Of a stretch of 22,151 bases of DNA, positions 1-20,407 are shown one piece after another; positions within the stretch are counted from its first letter, which is position 1, and the number at the start of each line of letters is the position of its first letter. The stretch covers positions 1-22,151 of the forward strand of contig AVPN01001488.1 of assembly GCA_000695325.1 (NCBI GenBank), given 5' to 3'. The translations under genes were made by a program, and so were the position numbers. Origin of the DNA: Pleurobrachia bachei (Eukaryota; Ctenophora; Tentaculata; Cydippida; Pleurobrachiidae). The notes under the pieces were generated by a model. That model saw only the letters and a list, made by a program, of their open reading frames with translations, did no database searches and was not told where the DNA came from.

Positions 1-303
1 CTCGCGCAAAAACTTTGTCCCAAATCGCGCGTTTGTGTCCACTGTGCGCTTGTGGTTTAACCCAAACTTTCCTGACCTGGGCTGCCGCCTAAAGCCCTTG
101 GACTCACAGGCCGAACTCACAGGCCGAACTCCGAAGGCCCAGCGACGTACTTGCCTCCTTGGACTGTGGAGTTGAAAGGGGCTGCCTTACACCTTTTCAA
201 TAGGGTCAGCAGCGTTTGCCGAACTTTGGAGTGCAATTAAACGCTTTTACATCACTCTCTTAGACACTTGGGGTGATGTACTGTTATTTAACCCGCCTTA
301 AAA
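1..303. other. 5' flank, no gene seen
   Basis: No open reading frame with splice signals stands out here. A 13-base unit (CACAGGCCGAACT) occurs twice in tandem near 106-131. The segment may hold distal regulatory DNA of the gene that starts at 450, but nothing in it shows this directly. Confidence 0.4.
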
Positions 304-449
304 TATAAAATTGACCCTGAAAGATAGATATTAAATATTCCGCAACTCGCGTGAGTCACTCATCATGAGTCACTCGCATGAGTCACTCATCATGAGTGAT
401 CCCTCAGAAGTCAGAAACTGTCCCTGTTTTCGTTTCCAATGAATAGGTC
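304..449 (+). promoter_or_regulatory. Putative promoter with TATA-like box and AP-1-type site cluster
   Basis: A TATAAAA string lies at 304-310, about 140 bases before the ATG at 450. Three exact TGAGTCA heptamers (352-358, 366-372, 379-385) and one TGAGTGA (393-399) follow at 13-14 base spacing. TGAGTCA is the consensus site for AP-1-type bZIP factors. The spacing comes from a short imperfect direct repeat, so these may be simple repeat expansion rather than selected sites. The position between a TATA-like box and the start codon places them in the probable 5' UTR or core promoter. Confidence 0.4.
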
Positions 450-3400
450 ATGGCTGAAGCTTTGTACGAGAATTTGCAAGACCTAATCAGTAAAGAGGAA
501 TTTGAAAACAAGAAACTTCAGAGGTTGATCCAAAATGAAGCAGAAAAACAAACCTGTAGGTTGAGAGTTGCTGCAAATTATTGTCATATCATGATCTAAC
601 AGGAAACAGGGTCGAACAAGGCTAGCAAATTGTCAGTTTTCCTCTATCAATGTCAATGTTGTGATGCTTATCTATCGATTCTCTTGCAGCAATACAAAAT
701 CAGATAACATCTGTGGAGCAGCAAATTGCTGAGTCGGAGAAGCAGAGTTCGATGTTAGAACGGGAGATTGAAGATGTAGAGCGGCAAATTACAGCGAATC
801 AGACTCTCCTTGTTACGTAGGTACCACTCGCTCGAGAATAAACTTCACTGTCGTGACTAAAGCACTGACGTACTACTGTTGGACAAGATAAGTCTAAAGT
901 CAGTAAACATCGCGGTTTTTATATGTTTTTGTAACTACACCGTGTTGTTACAGGCTCCGTTGTGCTACCAACCTTTCCTTTCAACATGTGTCAGATACTG
1001 AAAAGAAACGATCAAGGTAAATTTATTCATTCCAGTTCCAGAAACCAGATTCTGTCACTAACACACCACAAGTCTTTTACAATAGTATCCTGCTAGTTAC
1101 TCGCTAGTCTCACCCCTTTTCTCATATCATACACATCACTCAGGTTGATAGCGGAAGGAAAGAAGAGGATGGTACAATACGAGAAAGCTCTACAAAAGTA
1201 CCGGGAAACTTGGGCGGCACACCAAACAGTGTACTGCTCGTTCCCAGGTGTTCCTAAAGTGATGTTACTGGAGGAAGAGGTGGATAACTTAACTGCCAAA
1301 GGTAACAGTGGTTTTGTCATGTCAGACTTGCTACTGTGGCCTCCACTACTCAAGCTGTTACAGCATGGTTTGGTATAATAATGTCAGTTTTTTGTGATGT
1401 TGTTCTAACACACTTCTCCCATCAATTTAGTACGAGAACTGAAAGCTAAGATCAAGGAAAAGGCCAGAAAGAAAGAAGAGAGTGTTATGGAAGTAGTGGT
1501 TGAAACACCTGATCAGGAGATGGTACCTGCTGATGTTGCACAGGATGGAGGTCAGGTGGAGGAGGAGGGAGGTCAGGGGATGGAAGAGGGAGGTCAGGTG
1601 AGGGATGGTGGTGAGTCAATTGAGGAGGTCGTGGAAGAGATGGTTATACAAGTTTCTACTCAGGAGAGTGAGGTAAGGTATTAATAGTGATAATAGTGAA
1701 GCAGCATCACATTTGTTATTCAGGCAGTAATTATTCTTCAGTTCCATGCAACAGCAGCTTTCTAAATCCCCAATTTCCAAATTAACTTTCTAAATTCCAA
1801 CCTAAGTCCTAACCCGTCTCTCACACTTCACAGGTCCGATTATCTACCTCTACGCCAAGTCTTGTTGGAGCAACAATGCCATCCCCTTTTCAGGGTCCCT
1901 CACCCGTCAATTCTCCTACTGCCGAATCACCGTTTGAGGGCCCAACTCCCTCCATACCAACTCTTTTCCAAAACCCAACACCCTCCACCTTCACCTCTCC
2001 AACTCCGGCCAAGGGAAAGGAACAATTCTTCACACCTAAACCCCAGGCTCCTCCTCCAGTGCAAGATGTTTTCAGCACACCCAGTGCAGCAGAACCGACT
2101 CCTGAGAAGTTTGTCACTCCAAAAGTGACCCTTTCTATTATCCCACGACCTCGAACCCCATCCGGTGGTGGACAAACTGCCAAACTGACTAGCAGACCAG
2201 CCGTCAGACAGTTCACTGCACCGGCCTCACCAAGAGTGGTATTACCGAGCAGTCCTGCGCCACCAAGGATCAGCCTACCCAAACCATCCACTCCTGCAGT
2301 TGTCAAACAACCCCATAAATCAACACCCATCCCAGCTCCTAGAGTGGCACCTAAGTTTACTCCTAAGAGTAGGATCCCTCTGCCCAACATGTCGGTGAAG
2401 AGCCCAAAAGTCCCACAGATGAGTGCCCCAAAAACGCCCACCCAGCCCCGGGTATCAGTCAACAAGGTCGGCCCTAGTAAGATGTTCAGTTCTCCTAAAG
2501 TCACCAGAGTCTCCATCCCTGCTGCTCCAACTGTATCCAGAAATGCAAGTGCTGCACCAAGTGCATCCAGAATTGCAAATCCTGCAGCTCCAGGAAAGAT
2601 ATTCGCTTCCCCAAAAATCAGTTTCACTCCTGTACAACATAAGGGTCCGAGTAAACCTGTTATGAAAACCCCACAACCACAACAACCTGAAAACAGTAAG
2701 TAAAACTAAACCCTTTCTGCCTTGACCCTTGTTCGATCCTCTCTCTCTTTCCACAACGGCTCTTTTACCATAGCACGTCTCCCTGTGTTGGTCGTCTATC
2801 TAACATCACCACATCCCCCTCTAGATAAAGAGAACTTCTACACCCCTGCTGCAGCTGTCCCATCCCCTGTATCAGCCCCGTCTCCTAGTGGTGGTGGCAC
2901 ACCCGGTACACCAAATAACCAGTTCTCCATGAGCCAGGTACGTTGAATGTTGTGCACCATTGGTAACTCTTGATTAATCTCCTCTGACCGGGGCATCGCA
3001 GTCTCTTGCAAGGGACAGGCTGGTATCCTGCTACGGGTAGCGGGATACTTGATGCACGTGGGCGATCTGAGATGGTCATTTGAACTTGGGACAGGATCGC
3101 CCCTAAAACTTTGTGTCGCGCGCGAGATGTTCGCTAAGATGAAAGTTTTTTGGGAAGTCCGGGGTACCGGTTCAAATAGAATATATGTCAGTACAATATT
3201 ATTTACATGAATAGGTATAAAAATAAAGTTTACTCTTACGGGTGTAATAAGTTAGATACAAATAAATCAAATAATTAGATGAAAATCGTTAGTTTTGCTG
3301 CAAAAGTGGGTCCATTTGTTGCCCCTGTACCCCCTGATGGCAGTACACATTTTCAGCACTTTGCCTGACAGAAAAGTGAGCGCGCCCACGTGCTGATCAC

Positions 3401-3745
3401 CACTAAATTATATCTCAAAGTGATTAGATTGTGTAAGTTACAAATGGTTACACTTTAACTCAATTGTGTAACCACCGACCTGTTTAGTTTCAGACACCCA
3501 AGGCAACCACCGATAGTCCAACCAGCGAAGGAGGAGATGGTGGATTTAGTTTTGGGTTTGGTGGTGGTGAATCTAATAACCAACAATCACCCTCCTCAAC
3601 ATCATTTGGAATGTTTGGATCTGGGTTTGGAGCTGACTCAGGGTTTGGTGAGTCAACACAAGATGATAATTCGGGAGGATTTGCATTTAGTTTCGGGGGC
3701 GATCAGGAACAGGAATCGAATGACTGTAATGCACTTTTTGGTTGA
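450..3745 (+). CDS. 8-exon coiled-coil / FG-tail protein, SIX6OS1-like candidate (central element of synaptonemal complex)
   Basis: Exons read as 450-555, 690-816, 954-1016, 1144-1301, 1431-1672, 1834-2695, 2825-2937 and 3494-3745. All introns are GT-AG and all phases match, giving about 640 aa ending in TGA. Residues 1-170 are charged and heptad-like, with a QYEKALQKY motif near 110. Residues about 190-230 are acidic (E/G/V-rich). Residues 233-557 are low-complexity, basic and crowded with S/T-P dipeptides. The last 84 codons carry aromatic-glycine motifs such as FSFGFGG, FGMFGSGFG and FAFSFGG. Human SIX6OS1 (587 aa) has the same order: N-terminal helices with a QY..LKQY stretch, a long disordered middle and a FSFPFSFG-type tail. 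SIX6OS1 binds SYCE1 in the synaptonemal complex central element. The match is from memory and weak outside the ends; another coiled-coil/FG protein is possible. The exon chain is much surer than the name. The start is the first in-frame ATG. Confidence 0.6.
2938..3493 (+). other. Intron 7 of the SIX6OS1-like gene
   Basis: This 556-base intron holds a short near-perfect hairpin around 3033-3058 (GTATCCTGCTA / TAGCGGGATAC, one mismatch). From 3361 it contains the left edge of the tandem duplication, so both copies of exon 8 carry the same 3' part of the intron with its acceptor. No other coding signal is seen. Confidence 0.6.
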
Positions 3746-4013
3746 TTTCTGTTTGCAGAAGTTTCTTGTTCATTCAATACAGAATGGATTTATTGTTTGC
3801 TTGTTAAATAGCGCTTTCTCTATTAATATGTGATAGCTGATCATGAATTGTTCCGATGTTAACTTTAAGTTATGTAGGTATGTAATCTGTGATATATAAT
3901 GTTCATATATTTTGTAAGTTTAAAATGTATATTTTCAGTTAAAAAGAAAACACAACTCGATAACTTTTTAAAAACCGAATAACATTGTTAACCGCACCTC
4001 TATTTATTTAGCC

Positions 4014-4105
4014 ATGTTGGTGATATTCCTGTTACTTCTCAGTGCTACAACAGTTCTCAGTCATCACACCTGCCGTTTTATACTTCACACCGAGGATTTC
4101 TTCGG
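4014..4105 (+). CDS. Duplicate signal-peptide exon 1' of the CatSper-like gene
   Basis: This is the copy-1 version of the first coding exon. It begins MLVIFLLLLSATTVLS, then HHTC, and ends in phase 2 before GTATGT, exactly as the copy-2 exon at 5477-5568. It can join exon 2 (6903) in frame, so it may act as an alternative first exon with its own duplicated promoter. Within the 92 bases it differs from copy 2 at three positions, all of which change the residue (I/T, A/V, D/A). Confidence 0.5.
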
Positions 4106-4565
4106 GTATGTAATGTTTTCCGATTTTGGATCAATTTCAACTTATTTCTGGCGGCGCCGATCTGATCTAGGCGCACTATCGATCAAAACGGGGTCTGACG
4201 CCAACAAGAAATAATAATACGATCAGTACAAAAACTAACAGTCTTACTACTGGTTTAGCTTCCACTTCTCCTAACTGTTTGCAATCTCAATAATCTAACT
4301 GTTTAATAATCTCACTATTATTTTAATAATCTCACGGCCACACGTTTCAGGAGTTCCCCAAGGCTACGGGTAGGATCTACATGCATTGATTGCACCATTG
4401 TCCAGTCTCAGTGCTATCCTTCACTCCGACTAAGGTACAACATACAGATTGTGCTGTTGCACAGAGTCAGCTAATTATATAAATCTCAATACGTCATAAG
4501 AGGGTAATGTTTGGTCAATAATAATGTCATTTTATGATATAAAATGCGGTTTGAGCCACACAGGT

Positions 4566-4817
4566 TTAGAGGACCCCAACTGGTCCAGGTCTGTCTGGCG
4601 CCGCGACCCCATCTGAGTTCACTGAATCAAATGTGCTATGGCGCCGCCATACAGGTACAGGTCGGGGCGGTGGCCGTCTGAGTCGATAGGGTCCCACTCG
4701 ATATTTACGGCAAACATGTCGGAGAAGTAATAGTAGGAGGATAATTAGGACGAAAGTGATCATTCCAGCGTAGACGTAGGTTGCCAGCTGCTGATCATCA
4801 TTCGTGAGCGTACTCAT
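4566..4817 (-). CDS. Small single-pass membrane protein, antisense ORF, copy 1 (upstream region lost)
   Basis: It encodes the same 83 aa as the ORF at 6012-6263, with no base difference seen. The duplication breakpoint falls directly before its ATG, so its upstream sequence is the left edge of copy 2 (intron 7 DNA of the neighbouring gene) instead of its native leader. It may be transcriptionally orphaned or under new control. See the copy at 6012-6263 for the protein description. Confidence 0.35.
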   Translation of the reverse strand: MSTLTNDDQQLATYVYAGMITFVLIILLLLLLRHVCRKYRVGPYRLRRPPPRPVPVWRRHSTFDSVNSDGVAAPDRPGPVGVL

Positions 4818-4962
4818 TTGCCTGACAGAAAAGTGAGCGCGCCCACGTGCTGATCACCACTAAATTTGAGTGTAACTCTTATCTCAAAGTGATTAGATTG
4901 TGTAAGTTACAAATGGTTACACTTTAACTCAATTGTGTAACCACCGACCTGTTTAGTTTCAG

Positions 4963-5214
4963 ACACCCAAGGCAACCACCGATAGTCCAACCAGCGAAGG
5001 AGGAGATGGTGGATTTAGTTTTGGGTTTGGTGGTGGTGAATCTAATAACCAACAATCACCCTCCTCAACATCATTTGGAATGTTTGGATCTGGGTTTGGA
5101 GCTGACTCAGGGTTTGGTGAGTCAACACAAGATGATAATTCGGGAGGATTTGCATTTAGTTTCGGGGGCGATCAGGAACAGGAATCGAATGACTGTAATG
5201 CACTTTTTGGTTGA
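4963..5214 (+). CDS. Duplicate terminal exon 8' of the SIX6OS1-like gene
   Basis: These 252 bases are, as read, identical to exon 8 at 3494-3745, including the TGA, and keep the same TTTAGTTTCAG acceptor. Exon 7 ends in phase 0 and could join either copy, giving the same protein with a different 3' UTR. The 3' UTRs differ by a few substitutions just after the stop. It could be an alternative terminal exon or a leftover of a recent duplication. Confidence 0.6.
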   Translation, partial: TPKATTDSPTSEGGDGGFSFGFGGGESNNQQSPSSTSFGMFGSGFGADSGFGESTQDDNSGGFAFSFGGDQEQESNDCNALFG

Positions 5215-5476
5215 TTTTTGTTTGCAGAAGTGTCTTGTTTATTCAATACAGAATGGATTTATTGTTTGCTTGTTAAATAGCGCTTTCTCTATTAATATGT
5301 GATAGCTGATCATGAATTGTTCCGATGTTAAGTTATGTAGGTATGTAATCTGTGATATAAAATGTTCATATATTTTGTAAGTTTAAAATGTATATTTTCA
5401 GTTAAAAAGAAAACACAACTCGATAACTTTTTAAAAACCGAATAACATTGTTAACCGCACCTCTATTTATTTAGCC

Positions 5477-16381
<10,905 letters not shown>

Positions 16382-16901
16382 CGAACTCACGTATGCTGGC
16401 TTTTTGGGTTACTTAGCCACACGCTGAGCAGGAACTTTAAATGCTGGCTTTAGTGAAAGTAACAATCTCACTGAAGGGGTTCGATATATATTTGGATGAG
16501 GAATAACTGCCAAGATACTATCACGAGTGGAAACTAAAATAAATTACAGGGGGGTAGAAAACAGTTTTCAGGAATATAAATAGCTATCCCATTATTCCCT
16601 CATAAACAGTTCATGTGACTTTTTCTAAGTCCGACTTCAGACTTGCCCAGACCGTCTTTTCTGCGCTAAACAGTTTTTGAGCATTTTAACTACCACGAGT
16701 GTGAATTATAATTTCTCGCTTTACACTTACAGTTTACTCTTGCACAACCAAATCTTTCTGAAATTGTCTCTATGATGGCGGGGTTCATGATCCGATGTAC
16801 ATACCGCAGTCTCTCTCCTGTCTCATCTTCCTCATGAAGTGCTTCCCAAAAGACCATCCTCTCCGAACCGGGCCGACATTACAGTCATTTACCATGACAA
16901 C
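16382..16901. other. Convergent intergenic region between the CatSper-like and 296-aa genes
   Basis: The two stop codons face each other across about 520 bases. The stretch holds the plus-strand AATAAA (16538) and an 18-base near-repeat (TCATGAAG.G.TTCCCA at 16832 and 16903), the second copy spanning the stop codon of the minus-strand gene. No other gene is supported. Confidence 0.5.
16538..16543 (+). terminator. Polyadenylation signal of the CatSper-like gene
   Basis: AATAAA lies 157 bases after the TAA of exon 14 and is followed by a G-rich stretch (ACAGGGGGG). It is the first canonical signal after the stop. Confidence 0.6.
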
Positions 16902-19341
16902 TCATGAAGTGTTTCCCATGATTCGTCTAACTTTCTGGGTTCTTTCCTTTATTTTCTCATAACTGATCCTGTTTAGTGGAGCAGCCGGTGCACTGGCCCT
17001 CATTACGGGGATCCTGTTCTCGATAGCTCTACTGTTCGGGGAATCATCCCCACTCATCCCGGCCGTGTCTGAGATCTGAGTGGCGGGGGGGGGGGTTGAT
17101 ACTTTATTATTTTGGATATGTTTTGAGACAGCCTAGTTCAAACAACTGTTTGAAAGCACAACATGGTTTTAAATAGTTAGGTCTTACCTCGTTCAGAAGG
17201 AACCCTGAATAGCTGATGGGTAGGCCATTATCCGTGCTCTGCTCTAGGCATCGGAACGTGACGGGAAGGCTGGGAAATTTGACCAGCTGGGACTGTCGTT
17301 TCTTGGGGTTCAGTTGTGCTTGGATTGGCATCGGCTGAAACAAACATTGATCAGATCATTACTAATTAGCCACTTCAGATCTTCAGATGCCCTTACCAAT
17401 CGCCAATGCAACTCGAAGATGTTATGGGCAGTTACTAATCACTACTCTGATATCCTTACTGGTATCCGGTTGGGCTTATTATTGTTGTTTTTCTGTCTAC
17501 TTCTAGGAATCCTCCTTCCCCCGCTGTCAAGGGATGCCGGTAGAGAACTCCCCCTTGTGCTGAGTCCCTCCCTACTGGTGAGCCTGGAGCTCGGTGTTGT
17601 TGTAGACCGTACTGGGTAGATCCCTGCCGACCGTTTGAAGGTCGTAACGCACTCCCTGATCTGTTTCATTGAACTGAAAATTGGGGAATGGGGTGTGAGC
17701 AGAACGGGTATAAGTTCTCTGACTTGCATAATGTTTAGTATGCACCTTACCGTCTAGTCTACCTGGCCGGGGAAAGCTATTGGATCTAACATTTCATCTT
17801 GACGCAAGAAGAGACGGTCTCGGGCCTCCAAGTTTTGGAGGCCATCTCTTGGACTTCAAGAAGAAGATGTATGTACCTTACCGTCTCTATATGTTCTCAG
17901 TGATCACTACATCAGCAGCTCACCTGATTGTAGAAACAAGTTGACGGGTGCTGCGTGATGGAAGGGGGATGAAGGTTGGATTAGCGGTGTTCGCATATTT
18001 AACCGTCTTGAACATCCCATAACGTCCACCGTCATCCATAACTGTGCTCCTTAAGGCATTCTCGCTTATCATCCTGGAATCTGCGTCGTAAGCTCTTATC
18101 CGGTCTTCTATTGCCTTGGAGAGGGGACAATTGGATATTACAGTCGGACCCCGATTTACCGGGCAAGGGGTTTAACAAGGAATTTAACAGAAACTGGAAA
18201 TTTTAGTTTCAATTAAAAACAACACGTGATTTGGGATTTTGGAAGCTGATCAGAAAAAAGCTTGAGAAGCCACTTGCACTGGACAAAACAATGGGAGGAG
18301 AAGAAAAGTTCAGATCTCTTACGAATTAACTAGAGACATGCACTCTATCAACGACGCCCTCCACGTCTCCTATCAGTGGTATATCTTTCTCTCTATCCCT
18401 CTCTCTTAACTCTTTGTCTCTCTATATCCCTCTATTTTGTATGTATTTCTAATAGTAACTGGAAAGAGAAGCAATAACCAATCGTTAAACAAGTGTGAAG
18501 CAGTAGAAACCGGTTAAAAAGTTTTTTAAATGGCCGGCAAGTTAAGAGAAGTGGAGGATTATAGGCGCACTGGATAAACTTCCGCGAGATAGGAAGATAG
18601 AGAGATAGAGTGATAGAAAGATAGATATTGTTAGATGGAATTGGAACTTGTTAAAAACTACCGGTCCATACTTCACCGTCACGCAGTCATAGGACGTATG
18701 TCGGCCTTGACTCTTTGATAATAAGCAGATGCTTCATAGTTATAGAATGCATTATATAACAAGAGATACAGTTTGAATTAGTAGTGCATGGCGAGCAATT
18801 TCACTAGTTACTTAGAAGATCTAATAGAACAATATCTTCTTCTTTGGAAAGAGATAAAACTGGAGAGATGGCAGGGCATGGAGGGCAATTTCACTAGTTA
18901 GAACTTTCGGTGGAATTGGAAAGAGATAAAACGGGATATAGATTGGAGTCGAGTGGTGAATGAAAAGTGGATACACTCAAAGGGGTAAAGGAAACTTGGT
19001 GAAGTTCATTGAGTTAGGTCGCCCTCCTGAGCCTAATAGTTGTTACCATAGCAACCACCCTCACTCTCTCTCTCCAACAACAAAGCCACCCTTGGTACTA
19101 AATCCTAAAATCTCATTACCACACACATCTTTCTACAGCTCAAATCCTAAGATCTCATTTCCACACATCTTCCTACCTGCTCCTTTTGGCGTTGTATATC
19201 AGCAACTTGTTGAATGTAGCTCGATGCCTGGAAGTTCCTCCTCTTTCCATGTCGGGAGTTATAGGTTGGATTTGAGTATCTCTTGGAGGAGCCGAGAGAT
19301 GCAAAGGATGCGAGGGACGAGTCTGAGAATACGTCTGACAT
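16902..19341 (-). CDS. Unrecognised 5-exon protein, 296 aa, possible ciliary gene
   Basis: Exons in transcript order: 19341-19177, 18114-17924, 17673-17460, 17334-17188, 17075-16902. Phases are 0, 2, 0, 0 and all match, giving an ATG-to-TGA chain of 891 bases with GT-AG introns. There is no signal peptide or TM helix, so a cytosolic protein is expected. It starts MSDVFSDSSLASFASLGSSK, then has a charged helical stretch around residues 40-75 (QQVADIQRQKEQ, IEDRIRAYDADSR), a serine/arginine/proline-rich middle (about 130-190, with an NNNNK run), a conserved-looking block KFPSLPVTFRCLE (about 210) and a basic end (KIKERTQKVRRIMGN). The phrase S(K/R)AIE(D/N)RI appears near both ends: in exon 5, and at the start of exon 2 with its S(K) lying in upstream intron sequence. 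I cannot name the family. RFX X-boxes in intron 1 and upstream suggest a ciliary role (inference). Confidence 0.65.
17824..17844. repeat. Short perfect hairpin GGCCTCCAA / TTGGAGGCC
   Basis: Nine-base arms with a three-base loop, inside intron 2 of the 296-aa gene. Too short to assign; possibly an RNA structure or a chance palindrome. Confidence 0.6.
18141..18165 (+). mobile_element. TIR-like end of a DNA transposon (single end)
   Basis: CAGTCGGACCCCGATTTACC follows a TA dinucleotide and matches the end at 12649 read in reverse at 17 of 19 positions. No partner end was found within the intron, so this may be a solo fragment. Confidence 0.35.
19042..19055. promoter_or_regulatory. RFX X-box motif 1
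   Basis: GTTACCATAGCAAC fits the X-box consensus GTHNYY-AT-RRNAAC at every position. RFX factors bind this motif to drive ciliary genes. It lies in intron 1 of the 296-aa gene, about 120 bases beyond the exon 1 donor. Confidence 0.6.
19100..19181. repeat. 41-base tandem duplication spanning a splice donor
   Basis: Segments 19100-19140 and 19142-19181 are diverged copies (AAATCCTAA.ATCTCATT). On the minus strand the second contains the exon 1 donor CAG|GTAGGAAG; the first carries the matching GCT|GTAGAAAG, a possible decoy or alternative donor. Confidence 0.6.
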
Positions 19342-19652
19342 GTTTCCTGTGTGTGTAGTGTGTTTTGATAGAACCTGGCCATGGTACAACCATGTTAAAA
19401 CCATCCCTAATCCCTTTTTGAACAGTTCACAGCAACAGTCAAAGCTTTACAGTAACTCTTTTACAGGAGTTTAGGTAAATATCAAACAACCAACTGGGCA
19501 GCAGATCAAGATAAACAGAGTTACGTGTTCCTGGAAATGAGGAGACTATTACGTCACACAGATCTATTGGTAAGTATCTAACAAAGCTATACTGCTAGAC
19601 AAAGCGTGGATACAAGTCGGACAGACCACAGACAAGCTATAGAATCTATTGG

Positions 19653-19713
19653 ATCGAAATGTTAAAACCATCTTATCTATAACTGATGGATCAGGTGGTT
19701 TTAACATTTCGAT
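19653..19713. repeat. 18-base perfect inverted repeat, extended stem
   Basis: ATCGAAATGTTAAAACCA at 19653-19670 pairs exactly with 19696-19713. The stem continues inward for seven more bases with two mismatches. It may be a miniature element or a structured RNA. Confidence 0.75.
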
Positions 19714-20193
19714 TTTCGACCCCAACTTTGTGACCGACAGGCAAACTATGGAAGAAAAGTGATAGTGTTGTAGGCAAACTACAAAGTGAAGTTGGGCATT
19801 GTCGGCTCGGAAGAAATTTTTGTAGATCGAGTGATGGTAAGAGTAAGACAAGAAATCTGATAGATATTATATGTAAAATTCACAAACAGGATTATCAGGC
19901 ACCCCTCATATTTAGAATGTGCCCCGATCTGTGCCGGGGCAGGTGTTACTAAAGATCCTGGCAGTGGTCCTAGTCCCTACTAACATATTGTGCTGATGGT
20001 AGGAAGGCTGGTGGTAGGAAGGCTGGTGGTACTGCAAAAAGCTGTGTCAGGTGACTCAACCAAAGTCTTATCTAGCAGGCGTCCTAAATTGCGTCGTAGG
20101 CTATAAAGTTACATAATATAGGATCCAGAATCAGGAAAGTGAAGGGGCCGAGCCAAGTTTGTGTGTGTAGCAGCATGCTGCTGAGTTCCATGT

Positions 20194-20207
20194 GTTACCA
20201 TGGTAAC
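20194..20207. promoter_or_regulatory. RFX X-box motif 2 (fully palindromic)
   Basis: GTTACCATGGTAAC is a perfect, symmetric X-box. It lies about 850 bases upstream of the 296-aa gene's ATG and about 200 bases upstream of the short plus-strand ORF at 20408, so it could serve either direction. Confidence 0.6.
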
Positions 20208-20407
20208 ATCCCTTTCCCTTCTTACTAGAATTAGTACCGCCTTTGCTATGGCAGTAGACTAGGTCCAAGAACTACACTGACCCTATACTAGATCTAGAGC
20301 TGCTATAGGAACTAGACCCCAACTAGACTGAAATTGCTCTGTTTATACTATCTGCTAGACCAATTTCTCCTGACTGTGATCTAATCTAATCTAAACGTCA
20401 TTCAACC

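Larger units (their letters stand above)
3361..4817. repeat. Tandem duplication, copy 1 (about 1457 bases)
   Basis: The unit starts in intron 7 of the SIX6OS1-like gene and ends at base 4817, the first base (antisense) of the start codon of the small membrane-protein ORF. It contains exon 8 of the first gene (3494-3745), a copy of the signal-peptide exon of the CatSper-like gene (4014-4105) and the antisense ORF (4566-4817). Differences from copy 2 lie almost wholly in noncoding parts: a 12-base gap near 3408, a 6-base gap near 3860 and larger indels at 4280-4540. The junction shows only about one base of shared sequence with the outer edge. Confidence 0.9.
18115..19176 (-). other. Intron 1 of the 296-aa gene
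   Basis: About 1.06 kb. It holds a TIR-like string at 18141, GATA-like short repeats near 18590, a diverged direct repeat (GCAATTTCACTAGTTA at about 18795 and 18884, with AAAGAGATAAAAC after each) and an X-box at 19042. No further in-phase exon is needed by the model. A weak ORF on the minus strand at about 18325-18372 (ETWRASLIEC) has a donor but no good acceptor. Confidence 0.5.
19342..20407. other. Region upstream of the 296-aa gene; no firm gene
   Basis: It contains a long hairpin (19653-19713), a duplicated 16-base unit GGTAGGAAGGCTGGTG near 19998-20030, and the palindromic X-box at 20194. It probably holds the promoter and any noncoding first exon of the minus-strand gene. An open frame at 19564-19851 (-) overlaps the hairpin and has no support. 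Confidence 0.45.

Noticed and set aside
1890-2627. Long minus-strand open frame of 245 codons
   Set aside because: It is the shadow of the proline/serine/threonine-rich exon 6 on the plus strand; low-complexity coding DNA often leaves the opposite frame open.
16740-16857. Minus-strand open segment reading MVFWEALHEEDETGERLRYV, which looks protein-like and shares an 18-base near-repeat with the end of the 296-aa gene
   Set aside because: It lies beyond the stop codon of that gene and lacks a pyrimidine-rich acceptor. It could be an alternative last exon, but there is too little support to list it.
16976-17080. Plus-strand exon-like segment after a good acceptor (TCCTGTTTAG), reading a hydrophobic GAAGALALITGILFS helix to a stop
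   Set aside because: It is antisense to the last exon of the 296-aa gene, which fits a full phase-consistent model. No upstream plus-strand exon was found to join it.
17314-17619. Plus-strand ORF with a leucine-rich hydrophobic run
   Set aside because: It overlaps exons 3 and 4 of the minus-strand gene, whose splice sites and phases are consistent.
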